Of a DNA stretch of 64,000 nt, positions 22,200 through 35,199 are shown one piece after another; positions within the stretch are counted from its first letter, which is position 1, and every line of letters starts with the position of its first letter. This stretch comes from Kryptolebias marmoratus (Eukaryota > Chordata > Actinopteri > Cyprinodontiformes > Rivulidae). The notes beneath the pieces were generated by a model. The model was given only the letters and a program-made list of their open reading frames with translations. It ran no database searches and was not told the DNA's origin. Both the position numbers and the translations under genes were made by a program. The stretch is from assembly GCF_001649575.2 (NCBI RefSeq), contig NC_051433.1:18694326-18758325 (forward strand). The letters run 5' to 3'.

Positions 22200-23639
22200 G
22201 TAGGGTTGTTTGTGGTTTTTTTATTTTTATTTTTTACATTATATGTGTCCGGGTAAATAATTTTTATTGATCATACCAGGCATGAACTGGTTTTGCTGTG
22301 TCCCAGTGCCTCGTTTGGTCTTACTTCTAATTTCAAAGAAACCATTTTGAGTTAGTCCAACAGATGTGACAAGATGAATACTTTCTTACTGAGGCCGATA
22401 TTGATAGCTCACACTGTATGTATAGACGGAGAACTGGACAGAATAGTAATTTTAACTTCTTTTTTTCCCCTGACACTTACATTTACACAATTGAGAAAAC
22501 TGTCTTTTTTATGTGAGCGAGTTTCTGTTTGTTTTCAACACCAGATAGGAGTTTTTTCCCCCTCACTATTTAACTGTTGTGCTCTTTTGTTGTGGAATGA
22601 TGATGACAGCTGTACAAGTTAACTGCAAGTTTTGTTCTTGTGATTGTATGATAGATCCACACGCAGTCTGACATAATTATTATTCCTTTTGTGTAATTTG
22701 GTTGTGTAAGCCTGAGTATTTGTTACTTTCTGTGTGTATTCAGTCGAAGGAGGACAGAGTTCTCATGAAAATTGCGGCTCATTAGAATTCAGCCCGTTTC
22801 TCTTCTTACTGCCTGAGACCTGTCATCCATTCAAAATTATGAATGTATAATCAGACTGTGTGTTTGTGCGCCTTTAATGCCTCTTTGTGTATGCTTGCAG
22901 TGTTTGTGTTTTTGTCACTCACAGTATGTATAATAATGCCTGTGATGGCACTGGTTTTTGTCTGCATGTGTATGTTTATGAGAGAGATGACAAACAATGC
23001 AATTTGAATAAGATTCAGTGCTTTGCATTTGTCAGTGTGACACCCAGTTACTTAGCTTGGGAATGGATGCTTTATTTATTTAGCTATTCTCACGTGTCTT
23101 CCAGGCTGTACTGCTCTCCGTTGAGGTATATGTTTGTGGAACATCATCAGGGGAAGCGGCACGCAACGTTGTTGATGCTCTCATATGTGCGCACATTAAA
23201 AAGAAATAGCTCGCATCTCTTCAATACAAAAAACAGAAAAAAGATTTAATGTGCTTTGAAAGGACAGTATATAAAATATAACATTTGAGCTTGCATACAT
23301 TCTCATCACTTGCATTGGTCATAGTAAGAATAGATTTAAATACAAATGAGCAATAATAGAATTTTTTGGTCATCACATTTTGTGTTCTAGCAATTTTATT
23401 TGTTTGTATTTTTAGTAAAAGAGGGATCTGTTTCAACAACAGCATGGTTTTTTACAGCTTGGTGGGAACAGAAAACAGACCATGATGCAACCACAAAGCA
23501 CGTTTCTTTTCTCACATCGGCATTCAGGAGGAAAAAAAACAAGGCAAATATTAAAAGAAAAAAAAATGTTTACATTTAGTTGAATGTTAAGAGAGAAAAA
23601 TAGATTTTTTTTCTCTTTGCAATCTTAGAACTTATTTGG

Positions 23640-23942
23640 GATTTGAGTTCAAGTGCAGCACAATATAATGTCATCACATTATCAGCATGGATGACATCAG
23701 TATCTCAAAGGGTTGCATTAAATCTCAGACTCAAACTGCAATAAGATGGACCCCTTGCTGCCTGAAATGCCCACAGCCAATTTTGATGATAGTGGCCAAG
23801 ACACTAAAGCACATAAGTGTTGTCAGTGTTGTAATGGTAAGAGGAATGGGGGAAATTCAAAGTTATTGCAGCTGATACAGTCATCACATATTCAACAACA
23901 ATATTGCCAATGCATGTTTTCCTAATATCGTGCGGCCCTATT
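23640..23942. mobile_element. Possible right-end fragment of a decayed DNA transposon
   Basis: The end word ATATCGTGCGGCCCTA at 23924-23939 resembles the reverse complement of the TAGGGCTGCACGAT termini common to fish hAT-type elements. It is preceded by repeated AT-rich words such as CAATATTGCCAATGCATG. I could not find the matching left terminus or a target-site duplication, so the left boundary is a guess. Confidence 0.35.
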
Positions 23943-25453
23943 TTACCTGAAACATCTCATCATTCACCACTCAGTCAGACTCGAGTGCTTTGATATCTTG
24001 TGTTATCTTTTTTTAGGTCTGTTTTTAATTACCGGTGATGTTCAAGGTTGTCCAGAGCAACAAGACAGTGGAATAAACAACATGTTAAAAGCAAGCACTA
24101 ATGAAGTCCCTTTGTGCACTGTTTGACACACTCCAACTCTACCACACTCTCACACACACAGGGGAAGCTTTTACTAATGAGTTGAGGTTTAATGGGACAC
24201 AGATAGAAAAGATACAAGAACAGGAAGGAAGACAGAAAGATGAAGCAGATAGAAAAGCAACAGGAGGTGGCGGAGAGAAGGAACTGATAAAGAGAGGTGA
24301 TGTCCACCGTTGTGATTAACTAATTCTGGCAGTCATCTGGATACCGCTGTGGTCAAGGTCGTATCAGTGGGCTGGCCATCTACTGAACTTAATATTCAGG
24401 ATTAGAAGCTTTCATTCCTTTTGATCATTTCATCATCAGTGTCTGCTTTTTCAAACCCATCATGAGCTTCTCTTGGTTTTTTTTCCCCCCCAGCAGAATG
24501 CAGCAGAATGCTACCTTTACATATTGCTCCTTATTTACTGAGCTGGCTTTGTCTTAACTGTAACTAACTAAACACTGCCTGGCCCCGATATATCAGGTAT
24601 ACTTTTAAATGACATGCTGGTGAATCTTGTAATCTTTTGCAGTCACTTATGCGCTTCGACACATTGTTGAGCAAGGACAATAAAAAGGCATTGACCATGA
24701 ACATGCACACATAAGCACAGTTGGTGGTCTGAGGCGATGAGACAAAAAGAGGGGATGCCAGTCAATAATCCAATAGCAGATAGGGTTTTTTTTTCTTTGA
24801 TGCTGTGTGCACGTTTAAACGCAGACAGGGCTTAGGATTCCTCAGCTGCGCACTCCCATCAGGGAGCATTGTAAACCATCTGTTGTGTGTATGTGGTCGG
24901 TGTGCCATGTGGTCCGAGCCCCCAGTGCCCAACGTGTGTCCATTGTGGTCATGCCAGGCTCAGGTGGCTGAGTGTGAAGGTGCTGCCCAGTGTTCATTCA
25001 TTAGTGCATCAATGAGGCCACAGCTCCTGATGACACACAGTGGAAACACACTGTCAAACTCTAAGACTAGTTTTACTGGCAAGCATGAAATAAGGTGTTA
25101 AAGCAGACAGAGCACCAGAAGCTGATGCAGTGTCCCGAGGCTGTAATAAAAAGTCTTTGACATGCTTTGGTCAAAATACCACAAAGATGCTGTAAAACAG
25201 CTCTGAATTTACAGCTCTTTTTAACATTAATTTGGACCCAAATTACACTTAATAACCCTGGAAGCATGTAATTACCTCAGGAAACAGCAAACTGTGCTAG
25301 CCTGAGGGATCAGTGTTTAGCCTTAAACACTTGTATCTCTATCATCTGCATTAGGCCACAAAAATGAGCTATTTGCTGGTTGCGAGTCTTTTCTTTACCT
25401 TACCCCGGCAGACAAAACACTGCACTGTATACACTGTTGTGTACAGTGGGTAG

Positions 25454-25795
25454 TGTTGTGGCAGGGAGATAATGGAGACAGGAAGACGCAGCTTGTTGAT
25501 TTTTAACAATTTATTTCAAAAGAAATGTCAAGCAGAACATCCCGGGGATGAGACAGAGCCAAGCGGTGGAATCTGTCAAACCTCAGATTGTCAGAGAGGG
25601 CTCATTTGAACAAAGCTTATCAGGAAAACATAATGCCATCAGTCTTGTTATAACTGGAAGGCTGTATCACATAGAAAGCAGCATAGACTAACATCAAACT
25701 GTGAACAGATATACAGCACAGTTGTGTCGCACCTAAAAAGAACATCTCAGAGGGCCTATCAGTACCACATCAGTGAATCTTATTTTTCTACAACA
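25454..25795 (-). mobile_element. Solo long terminal repeat (342 bp), antisense to plxna1
   Basis: Read on the minus strand it starts TGTTGTAG and ends CCACAACA, the TG...CA inverted ends of an LTR. A polyadenylation signal AATAAA (25510-25515 on this strand) lies about 56 bases before its 3' end, as in many LTRs. The flanks GGTAG (25449-25453) and GGCAG (25796-25800) differ at one of five positions and look like an aged 5-bp target-site duplication. There is no internal retroelement coding region on either side, so it is a solo LTR left by recombination. I cannot assign it to Gypsy, ERV or another superfamily. Confidence 0.65.
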
Positions 25796-27170
25796 GGCAG
25801 GCCACATCAAAGATCTTTCATTGCGTATTGGTGCAAAGTTTTCAGGACTTATTCTTTGGACAGTATCTGTTTTTTAGTCTAACTGTTGCTAAACTAAACT
25901 CCATTTTTTCAAAGGTATTTTTAATGTTTGCAGCGGCAGCCTCTGGTGCTATACTGCTGATGGTGATTCGGTGACAAATGAAAATTTGGAAATCACACCT
26001 TTAGACCAAACAACAGCAAAAATAAAAGAAAACTGGCGAAACATTTGATTTATTTGTAATGTTTTTTTTTTATTGATTTAAAATTAAGGACAAGGCCATT
26101 ATAATGTTGTAATAATTGTATTTTTTGTCAACTTGGTGAAACAAGGTTTTTTGGCACTAATGATGTTGGTCACCTGACTTTTCCAGGATTAATAACAAGT
26201 GACAGTTTGTCTTTTTTATGTGTATATTTCTGTGTAAAGTCACTAATATATTCCTTTGGGACTGCTAGTGTCACCATTAAGAGAGCATGTCATGCCCTAA
26301 TTGACTGATGATTGTAATTTCACTTGTGCACAATTGCCCTGTCAAATTCCCCCGAGTGTTTATGTGTGTGTGTGTTTGTGTGCGAGTACATTTGTCTGTG
26401 GTTTGCTTTTAGTCTGTCTTATCACCTCCCCTTAGCTGATTTGATTTCTACCGAAATTGTAAAATGCAAACTTGTGCAACAACATGAGATTTTAGGTTAT
26501 ACAGTCAGGAAGGAATGATTAAATCAATACCTGTGCCATTTTTGTTAGCTCTTTGGTTACAGATTGTATCCATCTGCCTTAATCAGAAAATGGGACATAA
26601 GGACTTCCTGTTTCTGCTTAATGGTCCCATTTCTATATGTGTGTGTGTGAAGTTTGTGTCATCATTTGGATGAACCACCGGAGTCACGAGTTGTTTGGCT
26701 TGGGCATGAGTACAGAGACCGGCTTTGTGCAGGCGCTTTTTAGCTCTCGGTCATTAGTTCACACAACTGCTCGAGGTCACACAAACACACGCAAAGACAA
26801 AACGAAGACGAGATTGAGGAAATGGAGATCCAGAGAATAATAAAAGAGGTCAGATATAGTTGAAGCTTTGAAGGATAAGATCAGGCGCTTTGGGGGGAAA
26901 AAAGCATTTTATTTGTAGTTTGCATCTAAAGTTAAGTTTTCCAACTGAATTTATTTATTTCTCTGCACTTCATCGGTCATTCAGACTTATGTTATTCCCT
27001 GATTAATGTCAAATTGTGTCATTTTTGCAGCAGTTTCTTCCTCTTTCTGTCATCAAGATGTTTAAATGACTTTTTGGTTTTACGTGCAGTATGGGTACAC
27101 AGTTTAACAGTAACATCAGTGTGAAAAGCAAAATATATACAACATGTCTTTCCTAAATTAAGAAACACAT

Positions 27171-27233
27171 AGAATAAAATTCAACTCAGGCAAATAATTG
27201 CCTGAGTTGTTTTGTCTGTCTTTGTGTTATTCT
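27171..27233. repeat. Nested inverted repeat with perfect 12-bp inner stem
   Basis: CAACTCAGGCAA at 27182-27193 and its exact reverse complement at 27198-27209 enclose a four-base loop. An outer pair, AGAATAA (27171-27177) and TTATTCT (27227-27233), is also complementary. The fold is too short and interrupted to call a microRNA precursor. It lies about 115 bases upstream of the TA microsatellite. Confidence 0.55.
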
Positions 27234-27266
27234 AACCTGGGCTGCTACTAGAGTTGAACTCAGTAT

Positions 27267-27290
27267 GGTGTGTGTGTGTGTGTGTGCGCG
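27267..27290 (+). repeat. TG microsatellite
   Basis: A run of TG dinucleotides passes into CGCG and G-rich sequence. It is a simple repeat with no other feature, and is probably length-polymorphic. Confidence 0.9.
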
Positions 27291-27344
27291 GGGGGCAGGA
27301 AAAGCATTTTTAAGGATTTAGGAAGAATTAGGTGACATAATAAT

Positions 27345-27347
<3 letters not shown>

Positions 27348-27407
<60 letters not shown>
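27348..27407. repeat. TA microsatellite, about 30 units
   Basis: About 60 bases of uninterrupted alternating A and T, the longest pure microsatellite in the window. Self-complementary TA runs can extrude cruciforms and are often length-variable or mis-assembled, so the exact length should be treated with caution. Confidence 0.95.
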
Positions 27408-27410
<3 letters not shown>

Positions 27411-28654
27411 ATTGTAACCTAGTAGAAAGTTCATCTTTGTTTAAAGTTGTTTCTCCTAAATAAAGAGGAAACAAATACTGAAAAACAATATTTGACAAGA
27501 TGGTTATGTTTTACACCATTGTCCATACAATACAAGACATTTACAACAAAGCAGATTTACTAGTGGTTAAGGACAAACATCTGTTGATATATTGAAAAAA
27601 AAACTTGGATGTAATACCGCTGCATAATTATGCTCAGGAAATTTGCAATTATCTTTGTTGCATAAATAAATACCAGAACATCTGCATTAAATTTGAATCC
27701 ATGACTGTAAGTGTTACTCATTACATAGCTATGCACAGTTAGAATTGATAACACACAGGAAGTGGAAAAAAAACAACTTTTTACAGTAAAGTTCTGCTGT
27801 AGTTTATCCACATGTGAAAGTTCAGTGCAGATTGCACTGTGGATCTGTTAGCTTAAATTAATGTGACCTTTTTACAGCAGCCAAATGCATTAAGATAACA
27901 CTTTTCTGTAATGTGTCTGTAGACCTGGGCTTATTTACCATCAAGTTAAACCTTTGCTAAGCTGACTTCAAAGTGTAGAGCTAAGAAATTTAAAACTTTG
28001 TCCGAGCAAACATAAAAGGGGGTTCCTGATCAAACACTTCTAATGATTCTCTGAGGGTTACAGGGACTATTAGTCCCGCTGTGAATTGGTCATAATGACC
28101 TACGTATTTGCTTTCACACTCTCAGTGAAACACTGGTGCAGCTAACAGCCTAGCAACGTCACTTACACACACGGCATTCACCAAAACGAACAACAATGAA
28201 GGATTCTGTAGTTGGAGCTCTGTGTTGTCTTTGGTTTAAAGCAGAGTTTTAAAGAGTGTTGCAAACATTCAGAGGAAGTTACATTATAAGGGGGGAAAGT
28301 CGTACAACAGACCAGTCTACTTTGTGCTGCACATGTTTAATCAAGAGCTCGTCATAGCACACAATGGTGGCAGTGAAATAGCTTCTTCTTTAGCAAAGCA
28401 AATGTAGTTTTAATAGTGCAGTGCTGAGCAAACTAGATGTTTGCTCAGCCCGTCAAAGCAGAATTATATTTGAATCAATCACTCTTCCCTTTTATTAATT
28501 GACAGTCTGAATGTGAAAAATACGATTTTTTTTCAACTCAGACACAGGTCACTTTCTTATGCAGTACTAAATTTGACACATATTCAATGTTTTTAAAAGT
28601 GATCTCAATCTAAATTGTCATTTCATGATTCATCTCACTTTTATGTTGTTGAAG

Positions 28655-28860
28655 TAGGGGTATGCGGATCGACCCAAGTATGATTATCGATACCATTGTT
28701 GTGCAGTTTAAAGCTTGGAACTCTGCACGTCTTCAGCGACAGAATCAAATGTAGTCGCTTTTTTGTATTTTTCTTCACTTATTTACTTTTTAAATTTGGC
28801 ATTTTCTAGACGACTTGTTTGTGTATTGGCGTATTGATCCTAGTGTGATGGGATGGACAC
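28655..28860. mobile_element. Possible decayed transposon fragment
   Basis: AGGGGTATGCGGATCGACCC followed by GATTATCGATACC resembles the left part of DNA-transposon repeats I associate with fish genomes. No right terminus or duplication is visible, and the right boundary is arbitrary. Confidence 0.25.
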
Positions 28861-31800
28861 TTGAGTTTGTTTTTTCTCTCTACTTTCAGAACGTAGCTCC
28901 CATTTTGTGTCGGAGAAGACAGGAAGAGATGAAATGTAAACAGTAGATGAACCAAGGTTGGCAGATCATAATTTAGTCTGTTCCAATTGTACAACAGCTT
29001 CAGAATAGATACACACATGCTGACACGTGTGGCACCCATATTTACTTCTATATATGCAGCATGGTGCGTGTTACGTCACAACACCTTCTGCACATGTGGG
29101 TCACTTCGGGGCATTAGACTGCTCACACTAGAGTCTGATGGTGATTGAATTTAAACCATAATGTAGACAATCACTCAAAAATGTTAGACCTACGCAAAAA
29201 GTCAGAAGGCAGTGTGAACATAGCCCAGCAATGCAACTGTTTTAAGCCAGACCTATTTGGACCAGATAAAACTTGAAACATTTTGGAAGGCTAATGCTTT
29301 CAGATGCTTCCCTCTATATTTTATGATTAGCTCCTTTTTTCAATGCAATGTGTAGTGTCAGGCGACTTCAGCAAAATGAAAGGAATTGAAGGACATCCAA
29401 ACGATTAAACTGCCAACCATTTAATGGGTCATTTTTCTCAGCCTCTGCTAACTTTACCTATAAGTAGATTTTACTGGCAAAGCTCACCCTCCCAGGCATC
29501 TCAAAGACATCTTACACAACCTTTGGAATTCAAGAGCCAATTCCTGTTGCCAGCACTTATTTCACTTGAGTAAAACCAGAGGGGGCACATATCTTGCCTG
29601 CAGGATTTAGACATTTTTTACATTCTTCAACAACAGCGACAATAATTATTTAAAGTGAATTGATATATTATCCATTTCTGTACATATGTGCATGTCCCAC
29701 CGAATCATGTGGATATCAATTATCTCTCATCATTGCCAGCCTGAGTCTTTCTCCCATCTGTTGGTGTGTCCTCACATGTGGCTATACTCAAGCTGGTGAA
29801 GCACACAGCGTCTCTTTGTGAATGCAATCTCAGGCACATTTATCGTCAGAGACACGGTCAAGCCTTTGGGGTGTCGCTGCAGAATTTCACACCGTGAATA
29901 TAGAATGCATGTGTCACCTCAGGTCTTTGGTGCTCCTGTCTCTGCTTGAGCTCAGTATGTAAGACCTCAGCCTCATAAGGTTTTTGGTGTAAGCTCCAAC
30001 AATGATTGAAACGCTTCCATCCTTTCGTGTTGCACCTAATATGGCTACGGTGCAACCACGCTTATGAATTAGTAAAGGGAGTCATCTATTGCTTCCTCAC
30101 TTTGCTGCTCTCTTTCTGTTTTCTCTCTCAACTTTTGTTTCATGTGCTGCTCACATATTCTCTTTCCACTTTCTGTTTCAGTCTCCGTCTGTGATCAAAG
30201 ATTCTTCTCCCTGATAATAGCTGAAGGTTTGTATGCGTTGAGAAAAAAAATGTAGTTATCGCTCCTTTTCCTGCCTCTCATCTCTTACTTTCATTAGAGA
30301 GAAAAAGAGTGCACATGCTTACGCTGAAATCTAAAATGTGCATACATGTGAAGAGGGTTTTAATCTGTAAAAAGCATCCGCACAAGTGTAACACAATCAA
30401 TCATTCACATCTCAAGACATGGCTTCTAACTTGTAAGGGGTAGACAGTAATGAGGGGTCTTCTGCCATCACATATACTTCCTTGTGAATCCACCCACGCA
30501 GCCTCATTAAAACTAGTATCTCTATCTCTGCACCTTTGTCCTACAAAGCCTCATGATATCCCATATTTTATATCTCACTAATAAGCAAAGGTGGCAGAAA
30601 GGGGCAAACTGGCTTGATAATAATTTTTGCTAATCTTTACTTACATTTCTTAATCTCAGTGCAAGCAGTACTACAATAATAGTTCAAAACTAATCACTTT
30701 TAAAAGGCTGGATAAGTTACAGTGAGCCCCTGTGTTAGCTAATGCTACAAATGATAATCTTGGCGCTAATGGACTTTAGCTCGGTCCAACAGTGTGTGAC
30801 TGCAGCGCTCCGCTCTCATTCACTGCCTCGGTGTTTCTCATCCTGATTCGCTGCTACCGGGGGTTAATGAGCCAAAGTGAGGAGGAGATCAGAGTGGGAA
30901 CGAAAGCCGAGAGAAAGGGAGACAGTTAAAAAAAGGGCAAGCGAGATGAATAATAAATGTTCCATACTTGAATCCATTTTTTAAAAGGAAGATTAGAGGA
31001 GTCTGGATGCAAGCTGGGATGCTCACATGATCCAAGCAAGGGAAGCCCGCTTGTTTCTAGGTCATCTCCATTAGGCATCTCAGGGTGGAACATCAAAGTA
31101 TTTCATTTTTTATACCATAATTGCCTACATTGTTACATGATTTTCTATAGATTCTTATTTACATTTTCATTCAGAAAAAAATGTGTTGTTCAAACATGTC
31201 TGTTATTATTAAAAAGGTTGTTTTTTTTTGTTACACTATTAAATTGTCATATAATAATACTGGCCTTTAAATGTGCGTTTGTGTGTGTGGCTGTATGTTT
31301 GACTATTGGTTCTTTATGCTGAGAAATGTTTAGCCCTACTTCTACCTCTAGGCTGGTAATTTGAAGTCATAGCCTCTTCAAATATTTCACACTTCCCTTC
31401 AAGAAACCAATGGCATTAGGATTCATTGTTACACATCGACATAAACAGACACAACATCAGTATGCTGTGCTGTGTAATAAGTTATTTGTCTTTAGCAGAC
31501 TTCAGTATACCTTGTTTTACATTTGTTAAGGAAAACTGACAATTTCAAATGTGTAATGGAGTGGAATAGACTAAACTAGACATTGCAATGGTTCTTTGAA
31601 ATATTTTTAGCTGAGAAAATACTTTCATTTGGTTGTTTCTGTGCAAGCACAGCTTGTTTGTGTGAAAATAATTTTCCATTCAAAGGGCCTGGCAGCTCTT
31701 AAAGCCTGGGGCAGGCCAAAGGGATAGGAGAAAGGAGTAAGTTGAGATTTTGGTCTAAATGTCTTGACTTTTTTTTTGTACCAAACAATACAGCAAAGAC

Positions 31801-32687
31801 TCCATCATCTAGGTTTCACAAAACCTGGTTTCTGAGTGCACTCATTTATGACGAGACTGGCAACCAAACAGACTCACAGTAGATGAGCTGTCATATTTCA
31901 GGCTAATAAGACAAAATGAGTTCATCTTGTCAGTATATTATACATACTTGGATACGCACTGGGGCAGAATTGTTCAGATTTAGTCATCATAAGAGACACG
32001 GCAAACAGATTAGCTTTGGTAGTTATGTCACATACATAGTTTGACAAACTATCTCACATTCTCATTAGTACTGTTAGGCTCAGAAAGGATCAGTCTATGC
32101 ATTTGTTTACAATAAATTGTCCTGAGGTTGTTGTTCAGCTTTCCACAAGCCTTCAGCAACTTCATGTGCAGGCTAGTTAACCCTAAAGGGGAAGAAAGTA
32201 TCACATTTTTCCAGAACAACAAACAGATGTCGTGGTAGGACTCACGCTTAAACATGACGCAGCACTTTGATGCTTCTCTGAAATCTCTGCTAATATCTGG
32301 ATGTGAGAAGCTTCTTCAGCTCCATTACATCAAATGATGAATGTGAATATGTAAGTTACTATCAAATTAGCTAATCTGCTGTGAAGATTGTAGACAGCAC
32401 AGCATTTCAAAAACACAGGCGCACACACAGACTCTTCTATGGGAAACAACTGTAGGCGGCTTATCAGATTATTCCTTGAAAACCTAATAGATTCCTAATA
32501 GATTGTTTTTGATTAGTTCCTCCGATTTAGTGATTTTAAGATGATTGCCATTTGTGTGTATGAAAGCAGATACACTCACACCTGCATGTTAGACATTGGT
32601 AGATAGTTAGGTGAAATTTGTTTTATTTAAAAGGTGTATTTCTGTGTTGTCATATACTTTAAGATGATGTAAAGATTGCAATAGTCT

Positions 32688-32763
32688 AAATGGGGAGCTT
32701 GGCTGGAACTAAGCTCCCCATTTTCCACTTTCTTTAACAAGTGGAAATGCTTTTAAGAAGCAT
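32688..32763. repeat. Cluster of three consecutive perfect hairpins
   Basis: Three inverted repeats follow each other almost without gaps. AAATGGGGAGCTT (32688-32700) pairs with 32711-32723 around a 10-nt loop. TTTCCACTT (32722-32730) pairs with 32739-32747 around 8 nt. ATGCTT (32747-32752) pairs with 32758-32763 around 5 nt. All stems are perfect (13, 9 and 6 bp). There is no coding or known-RNA match. The first stem is long enough to be a small structured element or the collapsed ends of a decayed transposon. Confidence 0.65.
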
Positions 32764-33299
32764 ATTTAAAAAAAAAACAATTTCAAAAGTGTGAAATGTA
32801 GTTCCTATTTGAAGCCACTTGACAGTGTTAGTTGTCTCACTTTCTTTCTTCAAGCTTGCAGTAGTTGTCCCTAACCCTAAACAGCTTATCGCTTACATAA
32901 TGGTAATGAGGAAATTAAGATTTTTAATAACAATTAGAAGAATAGCTGTTGTTATTTATACTATTGAAAGTTTTTGGTTTAGCATTAGTGGTGCTAGCAA
33001 AGATGCAGTTTTTAAAAGAAAAAATTCTGCAGCTTCCTCAATAATTTTATAAATTCCATCTACTGACGCCTCAAATGTGAAGAACTGGGTGTTTAAGAGG
33101 AGGCTCACTGGACACAGCTTCATTCATTGTCTTGCAGAGTGTTCTATCATTTTCACTGCCTCTCTTTGTCCTAGCATTCCTCCCGTTTTTCTCTCCATCC
33201 ATATTCACTAATCGCTAATTGTCTCTTCTTGGTAAAATATTTACCCAGACGTTTTTGGATCAAATGTTTCAAACTGATTAATTAGTCATGTATGCGTCT

Positions 33300-33645
33300 A
33301 TTTCTCTTTGCGGTTTGTCTCTTGTTCCTCCTTTCCTTCTTTTTTTTCCTTCCTCGGTCCCTCTGTTTGCTTTTTTTTTTCAGTTCACTCACACCATCAC
33401 TACTATTTTTGCTCCTCTCTTTTCTCCATGGAGTTGGTCATTAGCTGACTGACTGAGCTGATTGCATCTATTCCCATGGCTAGTATTTGTTTATGCATCT
33501 TCTTTCTTTCTCTTCCTTCCTCTTCTAGTCCTCTCTTCCACTCCCACCGTTCTCCTCTCTAACCCTCCCCCAGCAGTATTTATTTTTCTTCATTTACCTT
33601 TTCTACACCTCTGTTCCTCCCTTTCTTGCTCTCTTCCAAATTTGC
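33300..33645 (+). repeat. Pyrimidine-rich (CT) low-complexity tract
   Basis: Long runs of C and T, including TTTTTTTTCCTTCCTC and several CTTCC/TCTCC words, dominate the + strand. The open frame at 33462-33689 is an artefact of this composition. It could act as a cryptic polypyrimidine tract, but no exon follows. Confidence 0.6.
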
Positions 33646-33744
33646 TAAAAAGTGCTGGACAAAAATACTGGTTTGGGTTGCTGAATTAGTGTAGAAATAC
33701 ACACATGGGCACTCCCAACAGTCTCCTCCGTATCTTCTCTGAAA

Positions 33745-33965
33745 CATTAATTGCACACTGTCACTCTAAATTGGCTAACACCAATTAAGCCCTCACTATT
33801 TTATTTAATTGGTGATTTAGTCTGGCTACAGTTTGAGTGCTTTGTCTCCCTGGAAAAGGTTTAGTTGGCCACCAGCAGCCCATGTGGCCATTTCGAAGAC
33901 TGTTTCCACCTCTCTATGGATTTTACAATGATCCAGCCAGCTTCTGACGCTGCCAAGAGCCAAGA
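33745..33965. promoter_or_regulatory. Candidate intronic conserved non-coding element
   Basis: Next to the CT tract, this segment has complex non-repetitive texture with several homeodomain-like cores (ATTAATTG, CCAATTAAGCC, TTAATTGGTG) and a GGCCACCAGC / CATGTGGCCA neighbourhood. Such clustering is seen in developmental enhancers, but this is inference from appearance alone. Confidence 0.22.
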
Positions 33966-34819
33966 TGGTGGTGTGTTTGTTGGAGGGGGGGAGTAACAAA
34001 TGGCAGAGATAGAGATATTCTCCTCTGTCTACCCTTCTCTCCTTGCTACCTCTCGCACTCCAGCCCTCCTCACACCCCTCTCTTCCTCTGCTCCTCCACC
34101 CATGTGTTACTGTTGGATTAAGCTAATTAAAGCACCACAAACAGGATCCCCAGAGAGAGGCAGCAGGCAAACACATATACATACACATTATTAAACGCAT
34201 GCATTCATTAATGAAGGCAAGTGCACATGCACATACAATGGGGAAAAACAGGAAGAAAAACAAGAAGTCGAGTGCACGTATCGTACATACAAAGACACGC
34301 ATCACACTCTTTACGAACTAAAACATTAAAGTGACCTGTCACTGATGATACACTGTTTTGTTTTAAAAAAAACTTAATTTAAACACTATAAACCACTTTA
34401 GTCATTTATCACAAAAAAACAGGCTTAATATCCTTCTCATTGGATGTCATTGGAAGAAAATTGAATTATTTGACAGCAAAGGAGAAATGAGCTTAAGGCT
34501 GTAATTCCACCTTATATGGATCTCTAGAAGTTTGACTTAAGCAAAGAACTTCAGTTATGTTTTATTATCCATATGAGCCTTGTGCTGTAAATTTGTGGGT
34601 CGCTGGCTCGTAAATAACTCCAACTTTAACCTTGCTTTGTACGTGTTTCGTGGATGTGGGTGTCTGATCCCAGACAGAATAGTTATTTAGTTGTTTCTGT
34701 ATAGTAGCAGAGAGGGAGGTTTTGGGACATGATTGCCCACTAGTGTGGGAACCTTTTGTGGTAACCCTTCCTGTGTGTGAGCATGAGGTTTAACACTTTG
34801 TACTTGACAGACCTTTTCC

Positions 34820-35199
34820 TGTCATAGAGAAAGAAGGAAAGGAATAATCCAGGCTCAAACTGAGAATCTTCTTAAGAGTAAAAGTTTATTAAACTTGTCG
34901 ACAAGGGAGAGCAAACACATTCTTCAACAGATTCTGAGTGCTCTAACAGTGTTTGTCTGTCTATTTATTGCATACTGGGGCTCCCCCTTTGTGTCCGAGC
35001 AGCTGGTTCATTCAGAAGTTTATATTTCACTAGACACAACACCTGAGACAGAATCCGGTTTCAACCAACAGCTCCGCGCTGAGAAACGCAGACTGTAATT
35101 CTCTCTAAGTCAATAGAGATTACTTGAAAACAGATAAACACATTCTTAAAGGTTACATGAGTGCATCAAGCATAATTAATATTATATTTTTCCATAACA
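34820..35199 (-). mobile_element. Solo-LTR-like sequence (380 bp), antisense to plxna1
   Basis: On the minus strand it starts TGTTATGG and ends CTATGACA, an inverted TGTYAT/ATRACA pair typical of LTR ends. A polyadenylation signal AATAAA (34885-34890) lies about 65 bases from its 3' end. The layout parallels the LTR at 25454-25795, but the sequences differ, so they are separate families. No target-site duplication is found (TTTCC against ATAGG), and no primer-binding site or coding region adjoins it. It may have lost its duplication by mutation or be a recombinant. Confidence 0.5.
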
